Shown here: positions 32,910 through 37,280 of the stretch, one piece after another
How the letters are laid out: every line of letters starts with the position of its first letter
How positions within the stretch are numbered: position 1 is the stretch's first letter
From: Chara braunii
Lineage: Eukaryota > Streptophyta > Charophyceae > Charales > Characeae
DNA: 37,280 nt
Reading direction: 5' to 3'
Assembly (NCBI GenBank): GCA_003427395.1
Contig: BFEA01000284.1
Coordinates: 1,097,625-1,134,904 of the forward strand
Program-made: the position numbers and the translations under genes
Notes under the pieces: model-generated
Seen by the model: the letters and a program-made list of their open reading frames with translations, nothing else
The model's database searches: none
What the model was told of the DNA's origin: nothing

Positions 32910-32953
32910 CCCCCTGAAGATGACCGCGTGGCTGCGGTCGAAACCGGTCGGGG
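32910..32953 (+). ncRNA. Hammerhead-ribozyme-like motif upstream of the Penelope-like ORFs
   Basis: Stem I is CCCC (32910-32913) with GGGG (32950-32953). The core is CTGAAGA (32914-32920, matching CUGANGA). Stem II is GACCGC (32922-32927) with GCGGTC (32934-32939) around GTGGCT. GAAA is at 32940-32943. A minimal stem III CC/GG and the cleavage triplet GTC end at 32949. The one deviation is an extra T at 32921 between core and stem II. Stem III has no loop, so it could only form between two molecules. Minimal hammerheads with tiny stem III are known in Penelope-like elements. Confidence 0.55.
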
Positions 32954-33065
32954 AGCCATATCCCCACCGGCATGCAATCACTTGTACATGTGTGCTTATG
33001 TACTCTGTACGTGAATATACATGAGTTTTTTGATACTGTGTCGCTGATACTGTGTTGATTTACTT

Positions 33066-33302
33066 ATGTTTATCTCACCTTTTCAGGAATCTACTGAAGG
33101 CCCGTGTGAGCCCGCTTGGAAGACGCCGAGTGAGCGTGAGCACGTTTTGGAGTCGGTGACTTTCTACGTTGTGCGAAGTATTGAAGAGGTTGTGAGGAGG
33201 ACACAGGAGGTGCCTGTCGAAGTTTTGTCGGATTTGGCCGATGTAACGAAAGGGCTGACGATTTTGGTATGTTCTGCTGAGTTTGGGACAGACGCAAGCT
33301 GA
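33066..33302 (+). other. Possible 5' leader exon of the Penelope-like element
   Basis: An open frame reads ESTEGPCEPAWKTPSE, then a charged amphipathic stretch (VVRSIEEVVRRTQEVPVEVL), and stops at 33302. It is preceded by TTTATCTCACCTTTTCAG ending at 33086, a good 3' splice site, and contains GGTATGT at 33266-33272, a good 5' splice site. It may therefore be an exon of the element or of a host gene. The frame differs from the following Arg-rich frame. No domain recognised. Confidence 0.3.
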
Positions 33303-33346
33303 GCGTTTTTGTTGTCAAGGAGTGGGAGCATATCGGTTTTGCCGAT

Positions 33347-34617
33347 ATGGGATCTAACCATCGGGAGTATGGACGGGATGACCGTCACGAATGGGGCAAC
33401 GATCGAGGACGGTATCTGGGAGGTAGCGACGGAGGTCGCGATCAGCAGAGGGATGGACGCAGGGAGCGCTCCATTGAACGAGGGAGCACCAGCTACATGG
33501 GCCAAAGAGAAGCTCCTCAGCGATTCACTCCAGGGAATGCGGGGAGCCTGGTCATTATAGAAATCATTGTCCGAAGCTGAGTAGAGACGGAGGTCCAAGA
33601 TACACTGGTCAACGCAGGAGGTCGCTATCCCCAAGGTCGCAGGCACGGCAACAGGAGCCGAGAGCTGCCTCAGAAGATCCTGCAGTTAAACGTCAAATTG
33701 AGGAATTGGCGGTGACTATGGCAACCATGAAAGAGGTTCTTGACGCGGAGAAAAAAGCTAAGGAAGAGAAGATTAAGCGGAAGACTGAGAAGCTCGAGCG
33801 AAAAAAGAGGGAGGAGGAGGAAGCTAAAGCGGCGGGAGAGAAATGGGCAGCTGAACAAAGGCGGCTGGCGAGAAAGGAAGAAAAGCTGAAGGAGGAGGAG
33901 GAAGACCGTCAGCTGTTGAGGAAGGAGATGCTAATGGAAATGTCTGTCAGAATGGGGCAACTGGACGAGTCACTTCAGCGCCGTTACGAAAGAGACCTGA
34001 AGGAGCGTGCTAAGGGGAAGCAGAAGGTGCTGGCCTCGTCTTCGGATGAGGACAATGCTGATTCACACGAGAGTGAAGTAGAATCTCTCAGCCGTAGGAC
34101 AGAGCAGCTGGTCATTTCGGAGAAGAGAAAACGAAGCGCGGAGAAACCGGTGGGGGATAGCCCGCCGATGGAAACACCGGCCAAGCGTACGACAAAACGA
34201 CGTCTGCAGTTGGGGTGTCGCCACCCACCGATTACAAAGACCCCTCCACGGAAGACCCTGCGGAAGACCCCTAGGTCAAGCAAGAGGAAGATCCCGGCGG
34301 CCCCGGGGACCATGGGTAAGCTGAAATTTGTTACAGATAACCTGAGGGAGTTGGGGGATATGACAGTCGAAGAATTGAAGAGGGTTTGTATGGCTGAAGG
34401 CGTGGAATACGAAGGGAGAAAAATGCAAGCTATTCTTGGTATTGCCGAGAAACGTACTCTAGTCGCATATGGGTACGAGGAGACGAAGGGATCGGAGGAG
34501 GTTATTGGGGATAATCCACTGGATAAGGTTGGAGAGGATGGTGACGAGGATGCTGAGAGCGATGCACGAACAGTTTGGAAACTCTGGGTTCTGTGCGGCT
34601 GTTTGATTGAGTTTTGA
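33347..34617 (+). pseudogene. Penelope-like element ORF1-like region: Arg-rich, zinc knuckle, coiled coil, SAP-like
   Basis: Likely nucleic-acid-binding partner of the element (inference). An Arg/Gly/Asp-rich stretch (33347 to about 33530) is in frame 2. After a frameshift near 33530 the next frame reads CGEPGHYRNHC (33538-33570), the right half of a CCHC zinc knuckle; the first Cys is missing, with Ser in its place at 33529, consistent with damage at the shift. Next come a basic/Ser stretch (RRRSLSPRSQARQQ), a long Lys/Glu-rich coiled coil (about 33742-34000), an acidic patch (SSSDEDNADSHESE), a basic Pro/Thr/Lys region, and a SAP-like helix-turn-helix (MTVEELKRVCMAEGVEYEG, about 34360-34475). 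The frame stops at TGA 34615-34617 and the same frame continues into the nuclease. Confidence 0.65.
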
Positions 34618-35559
34618 CGGGAGAACATTCATGATGATACCGTTGAGGTATTGTATAGGTTAGTGTTAGTTACTCTAGCGTTGACCGACCAAATCCGTTG
34701 GTTGCGGAAGTGTGCTGTGCCCTGGGTTGAGCTGTACAAGCGTTATGGAATCGGCTGCTTCATGATGGTTAGTGATTGCGTGTACGTTCTTACCTCTCCG
34801 CTGTGTCGGGCTCAATACGTTGGGCAGACGGGTAGGGAGGGTAAGACAAGATGGAAGGAGCATGTCTCTGTATGTAATTGTGCCCGCAAGAAAAACCATT
34901 TGTACAGATGGTGGAGGACTTTCGGGATTGAGTCTTACGTCTTGATACCTATAGACCGGTGTTCGCGATCCGAACTGATTGTCATGGAGGAGACGTATAT
35001 TCGGAAGTGGAGCCCGGCTTTGAATTCCACTGGGAAGACTAAGGTGAAGCAAGGAGGCGGACGCAGGAGAAAAGGGCGTCGCGAGAGGAGCAGGACGCTA
35101 GCACAGTATTGTGCTACTCGGAGCTCGGAATCAGTTCTACCGGTGAGAGTTAAGACGATCAATATGGACAATTGGAGTGTTAATTGCTTTCAAGTCCTGG
35201 AAGCGCAGGAGATGGTGGGGAATAGAAAGTTCAGCTTACACTTCAAGGAAGGTTGCTGTTGGTGTGGCGGATGGAAGTCGATCAGAGCAAGCTTTGGTAA
35301 GTCTGACGTGAAGATTAACGACCGGCGTTGTAAGTTGTACATGGGCAAGCGCGACATGGAGAAGGGCACCGAGATTGAGGTTCTCCACCTACGAAGGTGG
35401 AAACCCAAGATTAATAAGGATAAGGATTTTCTTATCTCTATCCTACGGAATAAGAATCGGGTAGAGACCTTGCGGCACTGTAATCTCGATGTTCTGATTA
35501 GGCTGACGGGTGCAGCCGAAGATTTTTTTTCAGAAAGTGGCCACGACGGCTTATCTTAG
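34618..35559 (+). pseudogene. GIY-YIG endonuclease domain of the Penelope-like element
   Basis: This domain nicks target DNA to prime reverse transcription. Diagnostic residues in order: CVYVLTSP (GIY position, Tyr at 34783), QYVGQTGR (YIG position, Tyr at 34816), KTRWKEHV (catalytic Arg at 34849), and VMEETYIRKWSPALN (catalytic Glu near 34987, then Pro and Asn). Only one Cys (34804) lies in the place of the usual Cys pair, so the Cys-Cys-His-His set is absent. A Lys/Arg-rich tail (GGGRRRKGRRERSR, near 35055-35095) could be a nuclear localisation signal. The region is open from the TGA at 34615 without a clear ATG, so it may be translated as a continuation of ORF1 or be damaged at that codon. 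Its frame ends at 35557-35559 after a T8 run at which the RT frame takes over. Confidence 0.85.
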
Positions 35560-37185
35560 GCGGATGATTGGTAGAGCTATCAAGGACAGCTATGGTTGGG
35601 TTTTGAACTCAAAAATCACGGTGAAGATGAAGTTTGACGATAGGATTCGGATGGTAGAGGTGAGGAAGCTTGTTAATGACAAACTTGAGGAGATGGAGAT
35701 TCCCGCTTGTTTGAAGAATCACGCGCGTAAAGGTGTGCGCATTGTATGGGTGAAGAACCCGTCCGTGGCAAACCTGATACACAACCAGCGAGGCTATGCC
35801 CGAGCTGAAGTTGCAACCTGCTAATGTGCAGGATTTCCCTATCCTCGGATAGGTGGTCACGTGCGTTTTCGTCTTCATGAGCAAGAAGGCATCCACCCTC
35901 TACTTTGTAATGCCAACAACGTTCCAAAACTCTCACAGCCGGATCGTGGAAATTTGTTGAGGCAAGAGATTACTGCGGGTTTGGAAGGCTGGGTCAATTG
36001 GAGAGGCCCTAAGCCCGTGATTGGAAGAGGTGATGTGGAAGCGTGTTTGACTGGTGCTCAGGACGCCAGCACTAAGTGTTTGGACATGCGGGAAGTGCAC
36101 TGTCTGATGAGGAGACTGTATGGGCTGGTGATTACACCCTTGGACCGTAACCCGGGCGATACCCTGGTGCTCTGCACAAAGGTGTACTACGAGGCCATGC
36201 TGGAGCTTTTCGTAGCAAGCACGGGGTATGTCGTGTCAGATAAACAGGAGACGATGGTCATGGAGTCAATGAGAGTTGATCTGTGCAAAGCAGGACTTAT
36301 GGAGTTGGCGCAATGGGACAAGAAGGGAAAGCTTGGCGAGGCTTATGTTATGCCAAAACATAAGGACCTCACTCGCTTTCGTCCGATCTGTCCTACTTAC
36401 TCAGAGCCTACAACCAGAGGTTGTAGGATTGTAGCTAAGGCACTTAATGACTTGTTGTACAATCTCCCGCGAGATTGGCATTTTAATCTTAAGTCTGTGG
36501 CCTCACTGGTTCCGACGCTGGACATGATCAACAACAGGTTTGGGAGAAGGATGGGCATTCGTTCGGAGATGTCAGCGACATTCGTTCGGAGATGTCAGCG
36601 ATGTCTTACGACATCAAAGACATGTTTAGTAAACTACCGCATGACGAGATTGTCGAAGTTGTTGACTGGTTAGTGGACTACCATCTCGGTAAGGGCCGCA
36701 ACCAGTTACGAGTTAACCCAAGAGGAAGGGGTAGTACCTTCGGGCGAACCACAGGCGATGATCATTGGCGTACTGTGGATCTGCAGCTGATTAAATGCTT
36801 TGTGCGCGTCGAACTGAAACACACCTACACCCGAGCTACCGGGGTGCTGCTGAGACAAGTTGTGGGTATCCCTATGGGGAAGAGTACAAGCCCACCACTG
36901 GCTTGTATTCCATGTGCCTACGCCGAATTCAAGTTCCTGCGGTCATTGGGTAGGACAGGAAGGGATGTGTTCGGCATTCGCTTGATGGACGATGTCAGCC
37001 TGGTTGTCCTCGAACGAAGGCACGGTCAGATGACAGCGGAACATATCAAAACACTTTTTGAGGAGTGTTATCCGAAGAACCTACAATTGAAGAGGACCGA
37101 TGACGGGTCGGGCTCTTGGGACTTTCTGGGCACTCGGATGAGCGTTAATCAGATTCAACCATACTTGCGGCGCATTTGTACAGTG
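35510..37185 (+). pseudogene. Reverse transcriptase of the Penelope-like element
   Basis: RT of the family that groups with telomerase. The frame following the T8 run leads through a basic linker (NHARKGVRIVWVKNPSVANL) to the CxC motif, where the middle codon is TAA (35819-35827). Then come HVRFRLHEQ, a helical N-terminal part, YVMPKHKDLTRFRPICP (motifs 1-2, about 36345-36400), and a segment long enough to hold the insertion-in-fingers. A 23-bp duplication shifts the frame. Motif A is YDIKDMFSKLP (Asp at 36610), motif B VGIPMGKSTSPPLA (about 36862-36900), and motif C RLMDDVSL (Asp-Asp at 36988-36993). It continues with GSWDFLGTRM and ends near QPYLRR. The catalytic Asps are intact, but the stop and two frameshifts make this copy inactive. 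Confidence 0.85.
36556..36601. repeat. 23-bp tandem duplication that breaks the RT frame
   Basis: Two identical 23-bp units, 36556-36578 and 36579-36601. Because 23 is not a multiple of three, the second unit moves the RT from frame 2 to frame 1. With one unit the two halves would be in the same frame, which shows that the duplication came after the coding history. Confidence 0.95.
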
Positions 37186-37280
37186 CGCAATGTGGTGCGC
37201 TGCGCCATGCGGACTGCGCGCGCACGAGGTACGCCATGCGCGCAGCGCATGGGGACGCGCTACCCCTGCGAGGTGCGCAC
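37186..37280. repeat. GC-rich CpG-dense repeat at the window edge
   Basis: RT-like sequence stops and is replaced by DNA dense in GCGC, CATGCGC and TGCGC words (for example GCGCAGCGCATGG and GGTGCGCAC). Composition is unlike the rest of the element. The frame stays open only because of composition. It may be a satellite, another element or an assembly join. Confidence 0.55.

Larger units (their letters stand above)
32900..37185 (+). mobile_element. Penelope-like retroelement with N-terminal GIY-YIG (Chlamys-type), decayed
   Basis: Order on the plus strand: hammerhead-like motif, ORF1-like region, GIY-YIG endonuclease, linker with CxC, then reverse transcriptase. The nuclease precedes the RT, the reverse of canonical Penelope elements. 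This permuted order with a CxC linker defines the Chlamys/Naiad group. The absence of the Cys-Cys-His-His set in the nuclease fits Chlamys, described from green algae, spike mosses and slime molds. The left boundary is uncertain (the element may begin as early as 32160), and the right end is lost in a GC-rich repeat or beyond the window. Confidence 0.8.

Overview
This is a eukaryotic, repeat-dominated window with no bacterial-type operons. It carries many microsatellites, decayed retroelements, one clear host exon with a splice acceptor, and a 655-base assembly gap at 13467-14121. An L1-like LINE with a zf-RVT-type C-terminus and a Penelope-like element with an N-terminal GIY-YIG nuclease (the Chlamys type, known from green algae, spike mosses and slime molds) together suggest a green-lineage genome. 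A large-genome streptophyte alga such as a Characeae is my best guess, but this is inference and not proven by the sequence.

Layout. Positions 1-3770 hold microsatellites, short tandem duplications and copies of dispersed non-coding repeats, with no convincing gene. Positions 3770-4735 hold a LINE fragment whose endonuclease part is inverted against its downstream part, the arrangement expected from twin priming. Positions 4794-14590 are a long L1-like LINE: ORF1 with a zinc knuckle and 36-residue tandem repeats, then ORF2 with APE-type endonuclease, reverse transcriptase and a zinc-binding C-terminal region. Both ORFs are broken by stops and frameshifts. Positions 15340-18882 are a second, 5'-truncated and more decayed LINE of a related subfamily that still has a 3' hairpin and a poly(A) tail. 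Positions 18890-19770 hold dispersed repeats and a very large near-perfect palindrome with a 5-base loop. Positions 19770-30570 are mostly non-coding, with long microsatellites and several tandem or direct repeats.

A host gene appears at 30572-31423 on the minus strand. It is the last exon of a Ser/Thr protein kinase: the end of the catalytic domain followed by a long Ser- and acid-rich tail. Its other exons are not seen.

The most interesting part is 32060-37280. A structured spacer and an array of tRNA B-box-like motifs are followed by a hammerhead-ribozyme-like motif (32910-32953). Next comes a Penelope-like retroelement with permuted order: an ORF1-like region (Arg-rich, zinc knuckle, coiled coil, SAP-like), then a GIY-YIG endonuclease without the usual Cys-Cys-His-His set, a CxC linker, and a reverse transcriptase with an MDD motif. 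ORF1 and the nuclease share one frame across a single UGA. The copy is decayed: a frameshift at a T8 run, a stop inside the CxC motif, and a 23-base duplication just before RT motif A. RT homology ends abruptly at about 37185 in a GC-rich repeat at the window edge.

The elements do not form a cooperating gene system. Each retroelement is a self-contained replication module (RNA binding, target nicking, cDNA synthesis) lying in a repeat-rich host region.
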